Both the position numbers and the translations under genes were made by a program. The notes under the pieces were generated by a model, which was given only the letters and a program-made list of their open reading frames with translations, did no database searches and was not told the DNA's origin. Below, in pieces: positions 1 to 7,834 of a stretch of 26,753 nt of DNA (its first letter is position 1; every line of letters starts with the position of its first letter). Source of the stretch: UCB3 sp964415605. GTDB taxonomy: Bacteria > Chloroflexota > Anaerolineae > Epilineales > Epilineaceae. Where the stretch lies: positions 1-26,753 of the forward strand of contig CAYQBA010000047.1 in the NCBI GenBank assembly GCA_964415605.1, read 5' to 3'.

Positions 1-303
1 CCCGCCGGCGGCCGCATCGGCCGCCATCCGTCGCCCGCGGGCGACGGTCCGGTCCGCCGCGTCCGCGATCGCGGCGCGGGCGTCGGGCGGGGCGCCGTCG
101 GCGAGTCCGGGCAACACGAGCGCGGCGACGCCATGGCCCTCGGCGAGCGCGGCGACGGCGCGCCAGTGGCGGGGGTCGGCGGGCGCGGGTGGGCTGTCGT
201 GGCGGGGGGCGCCGCCGGCGGCGACGGCCGCGAGCCACCGGGTCAGCGCGGCGCGGTCGCGCGCGTCGAGGTCGAGCGGCGGGTGGCGCGGGATGGTGGA
301 CAT
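1..303 (-). CDS. Probable nucleotidyltransferase-family protein, N-terminal part (cut by window start)
   Basis: An open frame on the minus strand begins with ATG at 303-301 and runs off the window at base 1, giving about 100 residues without a stop. It starts MSTIPRHPPLDLD and continues with an alanine-rich helical stretch including HWRAVAALAEGHGVAALV. The pattern of a Trp, then ALA..HGV..L, then an Arg-rich helix is reminiscent of the N-terminus of the uncharacterised nucleotidyltransferase family (PF14907 type), whose members use a GSxxxD active site further downstream. That motif would lie outside the window, so the assignment is tentative. No clear Shine-Dalgarno sequence precedes this ATG, so a downstream start is possible. 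It is divergent from the transposase-like gene at 445. Confidence 0.4.
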   Translation of the reverse strand, partial: MSTIPRHPPLDLDARDRAALTRWLAAVAAGGAPRHDSPPAPADPRHWRAVAALAEGHGVAALVLPGLADGAPPDARAAIADAADRTVARGRRMAADAAAGG

Positions 304-444
304 GGTGGGGCGTGACGTTAGCACAGCAGGCCGCGGGAACCTTTCCGCGCCGGACGGCGTTGGATATCCAGCCGCGGGCGTGGCCGGCGGCTCGGCGCAT
401 CGCGCGTCATCGTATCCGAAGATCACACGCAAGGACCCAACGAC

Positions 445-1560
445 ATGCAACTCTGGCTCGTGCCGAGCGCCGCGGAGGACGCGCGAGTGCCGCCGCCGCA
501 CGCGTGCCCGCACGCCGGGTGCGGCGGGCGGCGCTTGCGGCGGCTCCAGGCCGTCGCCAAGCCGGTGCGAGACGCGCGGGCGCTTGCGGCGCATGGCGGC
601 CCGTCGGCGGGTGCCGTGACCGCGATGCGCTACGCGTGCCGGACATGTGGGCGCTCGTTCCGAGCGTACCCGCGGGGCGTCGACCGCGGGAACGTGGCCG
701 TGGGCATCAAGCGCTTCGCCGCGGCGCTGCACTTCCTCGGCCTCTCGTACCGCGACGTGAGCCTGGCGCTGACGGTGCTCGGGGTTCCGATCAGCAGCAG
801 CAGGCTGCACGCGGTGGTGGCGCCGCGCATGCGGGGCCTGGCGCATCGGTCGACGGCGCCGCTGCTGGCCAGGGTGGCGGTGGTTGGCGGCGCGGGCGGC
901 GGAACCGGCGTCGACACGGACGCGGGCGTCGCCGCGTCGGTCGAGGTAGCGGGGCGGCGGCTGACGCTGCGGCGGGCCGTCGATTCCCACGGCCGTGTGG
1001 CGCTGGTGATCGAGGGCATCGACCTTGGCACGCGCCGGGCCGTCGAGGCCTGGGTGCGCGGGGTGCTGGCGGGCTTTGGGGTGAGCGTCGACGTGGTCTT
1101 CCCGGCGGTCCGGCGCGGGCGGCCGCGCCGGGCACCGGCGGCGATGGATGCCGCGGGTGGGATGGAGTGCGGCGAGCGCCGCGAGACGGTCGAGGGCGAT
1201 GGCGATGGCGACGTCGCCGGAGGCGACGTCGGAGGCGGCGGGCGCCGCGGCGGCGATGGTCGTGGCGGCGGCGACCGTCGTGGCGCCCGAGGCGACGGAG
1301 GCATCGGCGGGGTGGACGGCGGCCGCGTTGCCCCGACGTCGACGGCGGGCGCCTGCCGCCTGGTCCGCGGCTCCCGGATGGTGCCTGGGGAACGTTCGCC
1401 ACGCCGGCGGCACCGTCGCCGCCACCGTCGCGGCGACGCCTGCCGCTCGTCGGCCGGCCGGTGTGCGTTCGGAGCACACGGTGCCGGGGGCCGCGCGCGG
1501 ATTCGCAGGCCTGTCGCTCACCGACGACGGGCCCGCGGACGGCAGCCGGGCCACGACTGA
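445..1560 (+). pseudogene. Decayed Zn-ribbon transposase-like gene
   Basis: The first ~210 residues resemble a transposase type common in Chloroflexota and other environmental bacteria. There is an MQLWLVPS start, a Cys4 zinc ribbon (CPHAGCG near residue 20 and CRTCGRSF near residue 65), a helix-turn-helix-like segment (LGLSYRDVSLALTVLGV), and the start of an RNase-H-like DDE domain (GVDTDAGV, then VEVAGRRLTLRRAVDS). In such enzymes this domain continues to a second catalytic aspartate in a TDD-type motif. Here that position reads FPAVRRGRPRR, and the remaining ~140 residues are low-complexity Gly/Asp/Arg repeats followed by an Arg-rich tail with no recognisable domain. The frame stays open to TGA at 1558-1560, but high GC alone could keep it open. 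I read it as an inactivated or truncated transposase; a domesticated DNA-binding protein is the alternative. I could not identify terminal inverted repeats. Confidence 0.55.
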
Positions 1561-1723
1561 CCTTCGCGACACGGCCTGGCGGGACTGACCGATCGAGCGG
1601 AATACCGCTGACAGGACGCAGGCGAGAAGTCGGCATGGGATTGGCCGTGATTCCGCCAGATGATGGCACGGCACATCCGAGTACCCCCACGCGGCAACGG
1701 CCTGCGCCTCGTCGCAGCGATGG

Positions 1724-1753
1724 CTCCGGCGCTCCCCTTCGACAGCGCCGGAG
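1724..1753. repeat. Perfect 10-bp inverted repeat (hairpin)
   Basis: CTCCGGCGCT at 1724-1733 pairs perfectly with AGCGCCGGAG at 1744-1753 across a 10-nt loop. No T-tract follows, so it is a weak terminator candidate at best. It lies between the transposase remnant and the secreted-protein gene. Confidence 0.4.
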
Positions 1754-2010
1754 TGAATGTGCGGGCAGGTACGGCGAGGCCCAGGCCTGCTCGCGCCAAC
1801 CAGGCCTTCGCCCGCATCGCTGGCGTGCCGGGAGGACGCCAAGGACCGACCGACGCGCGTGCCGCGAGGCGTGCGGCAACTCGAGCGCGCAGGCGCAACG
1901 ACGCCCTGTGCCCCGGCGAACCCGGACACGGGGGCGCCGTGGACATGGGTCGGGGGTGCCAGTCCGGGAAGGCGGAGAGCCGGCAAGCCTCGAGCTGCCG
2001 CCGCCCGGGC

Positions 2011-2041
2011 CCGTCACCTTTTGCCCACCGCATTGTCAACC
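2011..2041 (+). promoter_or_regulatory. Candidate ECF-type promoter of the secreted-protein gene
   Basis: CCGTCACCTTTT at 2011-2022 is followed by CCGCATTGTC at 2028-2037. Nearly the same pair of blocks occurs before the sigma-factor gene (5903-5930). The layout (an ACCTTT block, then a GTC-containing block about 16 bp later) fits ECF sigma promoters in general. The link to the local sigma factor is inferred from the shared sequence. Confidence 0.4.
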
Positions 2042-2148
2042 ATGGCGGAGGCAAGGGTGTCCGCGGCAGCCGAGCCGTCGATCCCAGGCCCACGATCACG
2101 CGAAGCACCGGGCGGCCGGGCCCCCGGCGCCCACTGGAGGTCATCCTC

Positions 2149-5100
2149 ATGTCCATCCGCGACGTTCGTGCCGTATGTTCCTTCCGTGCGGACCCAGCCA
2201 GCCGTGTCCCGCGCATGCCGATCCTCCGCGGCGCCCTCGTCGGGCGGGGGTCCAGCCGAACGGTCTTCGCGCTGGCTGCTCTGGCCGCGCTCGCCATGGC
2301 GTATGCGCCGAACGGCGCACGGCGCGTGGCCGGTGCCGGCCGGCTCGCCGGCATCGCCGGCGCCGGCGTGTCCGGCATCCAGATCACCAACCTTGACCCG
2401 GCCGACGCCGCCGCCGCCAACGCTCGCCTCTCCAGCCAGTCCGGCACACCGAGCGTACTCATCGGACCGCTGGCCATCGCGCCGCTCGGGGCGGCCAACA
2501 TCTATCTCCCGACGCAAAGCCGGCTGGCTGACGGAACATACGCCGCGCTCGTCTCGAGCGATCGGCCAATCGGCACCATCGCGCGAACGGACTGGCCGAC
2601 CAGCGGCGCGGCCGCCATGGACGACGCCGCGCCGGCGGGGACGGCGGTGACTGCGCCGCTCGTCGCGCGCGGGTTCGGCGGTCTGTCATCGATCGTCACC
2701 GTCCAAAACGTCGACACGGCCGCGCCGGCCACGGTCGGCATCGCCGTGCGCCGGCTCGGCGAGTCAGAGGCGATCGTCCAGACCACCGTGACTGTCCCAG
2801 CCGGCACGTCGCGATCGCTGGACTTGGCGCGAGACCCCCCCTTCGCCGATCTGCCCGACGGCTTTGCCGGCAGCCTCGTGGCGACATCCGCGACACCGAT
2901 CGCCCTCCACGTGTTCGGCGACTTCGCGGCGAGCCCGCGCGCCACGTTCGACCACCACGGCGCCGATCGCGGCGCCGTGGCGCTCCTCGTGCCCCGCGTC
3001 CGCGCCGACGACGCCTCCACCACGCCCGGCGAGACGACCGTGGCCACCCACGACACCTGGATCGCCGTCGCCAACGTGTCGGCCGCCAGCGTCGACGTGA
3101 CCGTGCGCTACGCCGGCCTGGGCGGCGGCTGCGCCGGCCTCGTCGCGACGCACGGTGATCGGGCGTTCGCCATCCCCGCCGGGGCCAGCCTGCTGTTCGG
3201 CCAAGGTGCCGACGGGGCCGGCTTCGCCACGGGCGCCAGCGGCCTGCCCCCCGGCTGCCTCGGGACCGCGCGCATCGAAGCCGCCGGAACGGGAACGCCG
3301 GCCATCGCCGCAGTGGTCGTCGACCTCGCCCGCGATCCCGCGCGGCCAGCCACGGGCGTCATCGCGGCCGGCAGCTACAACGCCTTTCGGGCCGACGAGG
3401 CCGCCGCACGCGTGATGCTGCCGCTCTTCCGCAACGCGCACACCGGCATGCGTCTGTCGAGCGAGATCACCGCCTTGAACCCCGGAGCCGCCGCGATCAC
3501 GGTGCGCCTGCGGCTGTTCGGTCCCACCGGCTCCGAAGCCCCCATGTGCACCGCCTGCGAGGTCGTGCTCCCCGCCGCTTCAGCCCACACTTGGCTGGCG
3601 GAGGACACCGGCTTCACCGCAACCCAGTACGGCAGCGCGCGCGTCGAAGGCGACGGCCCGGTCGTGGCCATCGCCGCCGACGTGTCGCGAGCAGGCACAT
3701 TCGACACCAGCCTGTACCGCGGCCACGGTGCACCGGCCACCGGTGCCGGCGCCGGTGCGTGGACCGCACCGCTCCCAAACTTGAGACGCGGCGGCGATTC
3801 GCCCGCGGCGACGGCGACGCCGTCGTCGGGAGACACCGTCACGGTGTTCGCCATCGGCTTCGTCGACGCGTTCGGGGGCTCAGACCCGGCATGCCCGGGC
3901 TGCGACGGCGTGTTCGGCCCCGAGGACATGACTCTGGCGTCGCAATCGCCCCTGCCACGGCTGACCTACGCGCTCCTCGACGATGCGGGCCAGGAGGTGG
4001 CCCGGACCACATCCGAGCCGCTGGCACACCTGCAGCGGGCCTTGCTCAACGTGCCGCGTCTGGCGCAGGGGCAGAGCTACACCCTGGTGCTTCTAGAGCC
4101 GCCTGCGTCGGCATACGCGCCCTGCGCCAACGAGACGACCCAGCGCGTGCTGCGCCCTGATGACTTCGTGCTCGGCTCGGTGCGGCGCGACTTCCACTTC
4201 ACGACGCGGTCTTGCACGCCACCATCGCGGGAGCCCCGACCCGCCGTCCCGACCGCCGGCCCCCCGCCGGCGGCCGCGCCGAAGGGAGCGGCGTCCAGCG
4301 GCGTCATCGTCGCCAACCTCGGGGACGGCCCGGCGACGCTCACGCTCGACCTGTATCCCCAGGCTGGCGGCCCCGCCGTTTCGGCCGCGGGCACCCACGT
4401 GCCGCCGCTCGGCTCGCACAACTTCTATGTGCCGGGCATCACGGATGTCGCCCAGGGTGCCCACGCCGGCATCGCCACCGGCGACGCGGCCATCGGGACC
4501 CTCGCCCTGACTTTGTGGCCGAGCTCGCTCGCCCATGTCATCCACGACGACGTGGCGCCCGCCACCGACATCGTCGTGCCGTGGGTGGTCAAAGGCGTCG
4601 GCGGGCAGAACACCATCGTCGCCGTCCAAAACTACGACGCTGCGGCCAACGCCGAGATCCACATCACGCTGACGGCCGAGGATGGCACCGAGGTGGTGAG
4701 CGTCGACCGGACCGTCGGTCCGGGCACGTCGATCCTGCTTGACGTCGGGCGCGATCCCGCGTTTGCCGCGGCGCCGATCGGGTTCATGGGCACGTTGCGG
4801 GCAAGGGCTGCCACGCGCATCGCCGCCACGGCGCTTGTCGACTTCGAGCACAGCCCGCTCGGGGTCGCGGGCTTCAACGGCGAGCCCGCCGTGTCGGCGT
4901 CGTCCACGCTGCTTGTGCCGCTGGCCCGGCACCACGCCCCCGTCGACCCGGCACGACCGGCGGCAGGCTGGAACCAGACGCGGATCGCCATCGCCAACCC
5001 GGGGACGACGAGCGTCGACGTCACGGCGCGGTTCACCGGCGTCGACGGAACCTGCGCCGGCGACGTCGTCGAGACGGCGGAACCGGCGACGGTCCCGCCC

Positions 5101-5808
5101 GACGGCGTCGGCCTGTTCGACCTCGCGGGGGCCGGCCTGCCCGAAGGCTGCGCCGCCGCCGTCCGATTCGAAGCGACCGGCGGCGTGCTCGGCGTGGCGA
5201 TCGACACCGTCGAAGCCGCCGCGGGGTCGATCGTCCGGACGGCCGCCGCGTACAACCTGTTCCGGGCGTCGGACGCGGCGCGGACCATGCCGCTGCCCAT
5301 CGTGCGCCGCGTGCACACCACGAACTACCTGTCGACCGACATCGCCGTGCTGAACCCTGGGACGACGCCCGCCGCGGTCGAGGTCGAGATCTTCGACGCC
5401 CGCCTCAACACCGTCATCGCCTGCGGCGCGCCGTGCGCGGCGACGATCGCACCGGGCGAGTCGCACCTGTTCGTCACCGATGGCTTCACGGCCTGGCCTC
5501 TCAACCGCTACGGCAGCGCGACGGTGCGCGCCGACCGGCCGGTCTTGGTGACGGCGGCGGAAGTGTCGCGCAGCCTGACGTCGGACGCAAGCATGTACCG
5601 GGCTTTCGGCACGGGTGCCACGGCGGGCCTCGCGGGGCGGGCGCGGCCGCTGCCGCTGCTGTTGAACCAGTCGATGGCGCGCCTGCCCGGTGGCCCGCTC
5701 GTGGCGCATCAGGCGGCCTCGGCGCCGCCGGACCCCTCCCCCCTGGCGTTGGTGCCGCTGGCAAGGGTCTATTTCCCGTGGCTGTCGCGCGTCGGCGCGG
5801 CGCGCTGA
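2149..5808 (+). CDS. Large secreted protein made of two homologous halves
   Basis: Predicted 1219 residues. The start is set by GGAGG at 2136-2140, 8 nt before ATG; the open frame extends further upstream but without a better ribosome site. The N-terminus has an extended charged region, then a hydrophobic segment (about residues 43-55) ending near APNGA, so it is probably exported. Residues ~76-527 and ~718-1154 are clearly related copies. Both carry the same ordered blocks: ITNL/VANL, a GPLAIAPLG or PPLGSHNFYVP block, VTVQNVD/VAVQNYD, PAGTSRSLDLARDP/GPGTSILLDVGRDP, a single-Cys loop, YNAFRA/YNLFRA, LNPG and a DVSR/EVSR motif before a YR segment. The linker (528-717) has paired cysteines (DPACPGCDG) and a beta-rich segment. 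Sequence character suggests stacked beta-sandwich domains. No enzymatic motif is visible. It is adjacent to, and may be controlled by, the ECF sigma operon. Function unknown; a cell-surface structural or adhesion role is possible. Confidence 0.8.
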   Translation: MSIRDVRAVCSFRADPASRVPRMPILRGALVGRGSSRTVFALAALAALAMAYAPNGARRVAGAGRLAGIAGAGVSGIQITNLDPADAAAANARLSSQSGTPSVLIGPLAIAPLGAANIYLPTQSRLADGTYAALVSSDRPIGTIARTDWPTSGAAAMDDAAPAGTAVTAPLVARGFGGLSSIVTVQNVDTAAPATVGIAVRRLGESEAIVQTTVTVPAGTSRSLDLARDPPFADLPDGFAGSLVATSATPIALHVFGDFAASPRATFDHHGADRGAVALLVPRVRADDASTTPGETTVATHDTWIAVANVSAASVDVTVRYAGLGGGCAGLVATHGDRAFAIPAGASLLFGQGADGAGFATGASGLPPGCLGTARIEAAGTGTPAIAAVVVDLARDPARPATGVIAAGSYNAFRADEAAARVMLPLFRNAHTGMRLSSEITALNPGAAAITVRLRLFGPTGSEAPMCTACEVVLPAASAHTWLAEDTGFTATQYGSARVEGDGPVVAIAADVSRAGTFDTSLYRGHGAPATGAGAGAWTAPLPNLRRGGDSPAATATPSSGDTVTVFAIGFVDAFGGSDPACPGCDGVFGPEDMTLASQSPLPRLTYALLDDAGQEVARTTSEPLAHLQRALLNVPRLAQGQSYTLVLLEPPASAYAPCANETTQRVLRPDDFVLGSVRRDFHFTTRSCTPPSREPRPAVPTAGPPPAAAPKGAASSGVIVANLGDGPATLTLDLYPQAGGPAVSAAGTHVPPLGSHNFYVPGITDVAQGAHAGIATGDAAIGTLALTLWPSSLAHVIHDDVAPATDIVVPWVVKGVGGQNTIVAVQNYDAAANAEIHITLTAEDGTEVVSVDRTVGPGTSILLDVGRDPAFAAAPIGFMGTLRARAATRIAATALVDFEHSPLGVAGFNGEPAVSASSTLLVPLARHHAPVDPARPAAGWNQTRIAIANPGTTSVDVTARFTGVDGTCAGDVVETAEPATVPPDGVGLFDLAGAGLPEGCAAAVRFEATGGVLGVAIDTVEAAAGSIVRTAAAYNLFRASDAARTMPLPIVRRVHTTNYLSTDIAVLNPGTTPAAVEVEIFDARLNTVIACGAPCAATIAPGESHLFVTDGFTAWPLNRYGSATVRADRPVLVTAAEVSRSLTSDASMYRAFGTGATAGLAGRARPLPLLLNQSMARLPGGPLVAHQAASAPPDPSPLALVPLARVYFPWLSRVGAAR

Positions 5809-5865
5809 AGCGCGCCAGGGCTGCGCGGGGGCAGGTGCATGCGGCGCAGGGCCGTCGGGCCGGCC

Positions 5866-5904
5866 GGGGGCGGGGGGCGATTCGCGCGGATCCCCCTCGC
5901 CCCC
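5866..5904 (+). terminator. Possible terminator hairpin after the secreted-protein gene
   Basis: GGGGGCGGGGGG at 5866-5877 can pair with CCCCTCGCCCCC at 5893-5904 over 12 positions, with one G-U pair and a loop of about 15 nt. The only nearby T-run is TTT at 5911-5913, which overlaps the next promoter-like element, so termination is plausible but unproven. Confidence 0.35.
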
Positions 5905-5936
5905 GTCACCTTTCCAGCCGCCGCAGTGTCGTAACC
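5903..5936 (+). promoter_or_regulatory. Candidate autoregulated ECF promoter of the sigma operon
   Basis: CCGTCACCTTT at 5903-5913 and CCGCAGTGTC at 5921-5930 repeat the two blocks found upstream of the secreted-protein gene (2011-2037), with spacing longer by one base. It lies about 55 nt before the likely start of the sigma gene. ECF sigma factors commonly drive their own operon, which makes this the natural autoregulatory site. Confidence 0.42.
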
Positions 5937-5984
5937 TCGTGACAGCATCCGACCGCCGCGCCACCCGTGGAGGAAGCGTGCCGC

Positions 5985-6626
5985 TTGGCCACCCGCAGCC
6001 TGCCCGACCCGACCGGATCCTCGGTCACCACCGCACCGTCGACCACCGACGCCGACCTCGTCCGACGGGTGCTGGGCGGCGACCCCGCGGCATTCGGGCC
6101 GCTCTACGACCGACACATCGACCGGGTCTATCGTTATGTACACTATCGCGTGCGCGAGCCCGAGCTGGCCGGCGACCTGACGCACGACGCGTTCGAGAAC
6201 GCCATCAAGGGGCTCCCGACGCTCGCCGATCCGGACCGGTTCGGGGCCTGGCTGATGCGGATCGCGCACCATCGCGTCGTCAACCACTGGGTCGCCGCGA
6301 ACCGTCGCGCGCCGCCCGTGCCGCTCGACGATGGCGACGATCGCCCGGGCCTCGGCGATGACGGCGCAGCCGAGGCGGGCCTGGCAGCGGCAGACGATGT
6401 CCAGGCCATCATCGAGCAGCGCCTGAGCATGGCCAGCGTGTTGACCGAGGCCGACCGGTTGACCGAGGCGCAGCAGCACGTGCTCGGATTGCGGTTCGCC
6501 GCCGGCATGACGCTGCGCGAGGCATCGGACGCCATGGGCGTGTCGGAAGACGCGGTCAAGCAGCTCCAGCACCGCGCGCTGGCCCAATTGCGCAAGCGGC
6601 TGGCCGGCCACGAGGGGCCGGTGTGA
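5985..6626 (+). CDS. ECF-family RNA polymerase sigma factor
   Basis: Predicted 213 residues from TTG at 5985, chosen because GGAGGA at 5969-5974 sits 10-11 nt upstream; an in-frame GTG at 5967 (219 residues) has no ribosome site. Region 2 is visible as DLVRRVLGGDPAAFGPLYDRH through DLTHDAFENAIKG, followed by FGAWLMRIAHHRVVNHW. Region 4 is LTEAQQHVLGLRFAAGMTL with the helix-turn-helix REASDAMGVSEDAVKQL and the terminal ALAQLRKRL. The inter-domain linker (PLDDGDDRPGLGDD) is acidic. There is no region 1 or 3, as usual for group IV sigma factors. It directs RNA polymerase to a specific promoter class when released from its anti-sigma partner. Its stop overlaps the next gene by 4 nt (GTGA), so the two are probably translationally coupled. 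Confidence 0.88.
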   Translation: MATRSLPDPTGSSVTTAPSTTDADLVRRVLGGDPAAFGPLYDRHIDRVYRYVHYRVREPELAGDLTHDAFENAIKGLPTLADPDRFGAWLMRIAHHRVVNHWVAANRRAPPVPLDDGDDRPGLGDDGAAEAGLAAADDVQAIIEQRLSMASVLTEADRLTEAQQHVLGLRFAAGMTLREASDAMGVSEDAVKQLQHRALAQLRKRLAGHEGPV

Positions 6627-7834
6627 GCATGGCACCCATCGGCCCCCGCGAACCCGAGGCAGAGGCGCTCATGGATGCCCTCCAGGCATGCCTCGCGCGT
6701 GTCGAATCCGGCGCCGCGCCGGTCGATGCCGTTCGCGCATGCCCAGACCCGTCGCTGCGCTCGCGGCTGGCCGAGCTCGTCGCCCCGGCGGCGGCACTCC
6801 GCGACGACGGCGCGTTGCCCGAGGCCCGGCGCGTGGCGATGCGTGACGCGCTGATCGGCCTGGCGGCCGCGCACTATCCCCCGGCGCCATCCCCGTCGCC
6901 ACTCGGCCCCGAAGGGGGTGGAAGCGCAGGCAGCTCTCCGGCTGCGGGGGGCACCGCGCTCGCGGCGCGCATGACCGGCATCGTGCTGATCGCCGGGGTC
7001 GGCGTCGCCCTCCTGGCGGCGTACCTTCGGCCCGCACCGACCGAAGGTGTGCCGCCTGGTGCGGGCGGGGCTGCTCCCGCCCCGCCCGCACCAGGCCGTG
7101 CCCATGCTGTCACGGCCGCCATCGACGATGGCGCCGCCGACGCGACCGCGGCCGGCGTGGACGCCCGCGGCATCCTCGCCGCGGACGGCGGCCCATCTGG
7201 TGCGTCGACGGGAGGCGCGGCGGACCCGAGTGATCCGGCCAGCCGTCCGAACGGCCAATCCACTGCCAGGCCGGGGGCGACTCTCCGCCGGAGCACCGGC
7301 GACAAGGCAGTCGCCGATCCTACTGGAGCGCGCATCGGCGGCACCACCCCTGAGGCGTCGGCCCCGATCGCCGACCGGATCCGCCCGTCCCGGTCGGCCG
7401 CGCCGCCGACAGCAGCAGCCAGATCGCGGAGCGGCGCGGCGGCACGTCCTGCGGCCTACCCCACGTGCCTGGCCGCTCCGCTTGCCCACCTTAACACGGC
7501 TGCGAACGGCCGCCGCGCCGTGGGTGGCCGGGTTGTCGACGCCCTCTGCGAACCGGTGGCCGGCCTCATCGTCGCATTCACGTCCGTCGATGGGACCGTC
7601 GAGATCCTTGCCCGGACCGAACAAGACGGCACCTTCGCCATGTCCGTCGATCCCGGCGCCTACCGCGCCGCGCTTGACGCCGGCTCCGGCAACGGGGCGA
7701 CCGTCGGCGCCTGGGTCGACGGCACCTGGCGGCCGTTCGACACGTCGGATGGCACGGTCGCCGTGGCCGTCGCCGCCGAGCCGGCGCGTGCGCCGCGCGT
7801 CGACTTCATGCTGCAGACAGGAGGTGCGCCGTGA
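6623..7834 (+). CDS. Membrane anti-sigma-factor-like protein with C-terminal CarboxypepD_reg-like domain
   Basis: 403 residues from GTG at 6623 (an ATG at 6629 is an alternative), overlapping the sigma gene by 4 nt. The N-terminal ~75 residues are helical (DALQACLARVESGAAPVDAV, then LRSRLAELVAPAAALR), like the cytosolic part of anti-sigma-like proteins of the DUF5667 type. One transmembrane segment lies at about 117-135 (MTGIVLIAGVGVALLAAYL). A long Ala/Pro/Gly/Thr-rich stretch follows (~140-285), probably spanning the cell wall. The C-terminus (~297-400) begins GRRAVGGRVVDALCEPVAG and has DGTFAMSVDPGAYRA, the pattern of carboxypeptidase-regulatory-like beta-sandwich domains. No zinc-binding HxxxCxxC anti-sigma motif is present. 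Position and topology suggest it holds the sigma factor inactive and senses something outside the membrane; the ligand is unknown. Confidence 0.68.
   Translation: MSMAPIGPREPEAEALMDALQACLARVESGAAPVDAVRACPDPSLRSRLAELVAPAAALRDDGALPEARRVAMRDALIGLAAAHYPPAPSPSPLGPEGGGSAGSSPAAGGTALAARMTGIVLIAGVGVALLAAYLRPAPTEGVPPGAGGAAPAPPAPGRAHAVTAAIDDGAADATAAGVDARGILAADGGPSGASTGGAADPSDPASRPNGQSTARPGATLRRSTGDKAVADPTGARIGGTTPEASAPIADRIRPSRSAAPPTAAARSRSGAAARPAAYPTCLAAPLAHLNTAANGRRAVGGRVVDALCEPVAGLIVAFTSVDGTVEILARTEQDGTFAMSVDPGAYRAALDAGSGNGATVGAWVDGTWRPFDTSDGTVAVAVAAEPARAPRVDFMLQTGGAP

Larger units (their letters stand above)
1561..2148. other. 588-bp intergenic region without a convincing gene
   Basis: No frame here has recognisable protein features, although an open frame continuous with the downstream gene starts at 1660. 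The region holds a perfect hairpin (1724-1753), an ECF-like promoter element (2011-2041) and the ribosome binding site of the next gene (2136-2140). Confidence 0.6.

Noticed and set aside
335..346. GGGAACCTTTCC, similar to an ECF -35 element, before the transposase-like gene
   Set aside because: No matching -10 block like the one seen at 2028 and 5921; a single short match is not enough.
1190..1330. GGC/GAC-rich repetitive stretch that could suggest a minisatellite or array
   Set aside because: The units are irregular trinucleotide-like runs without conserved spacers or unit length; no CRISPR structure.
1660..2148. Upstream extension of the secreted-protein frame to 1660
   Set aside because: The extension would bury the export signal, and ATG 2149 has a well-placed GGAGG site.
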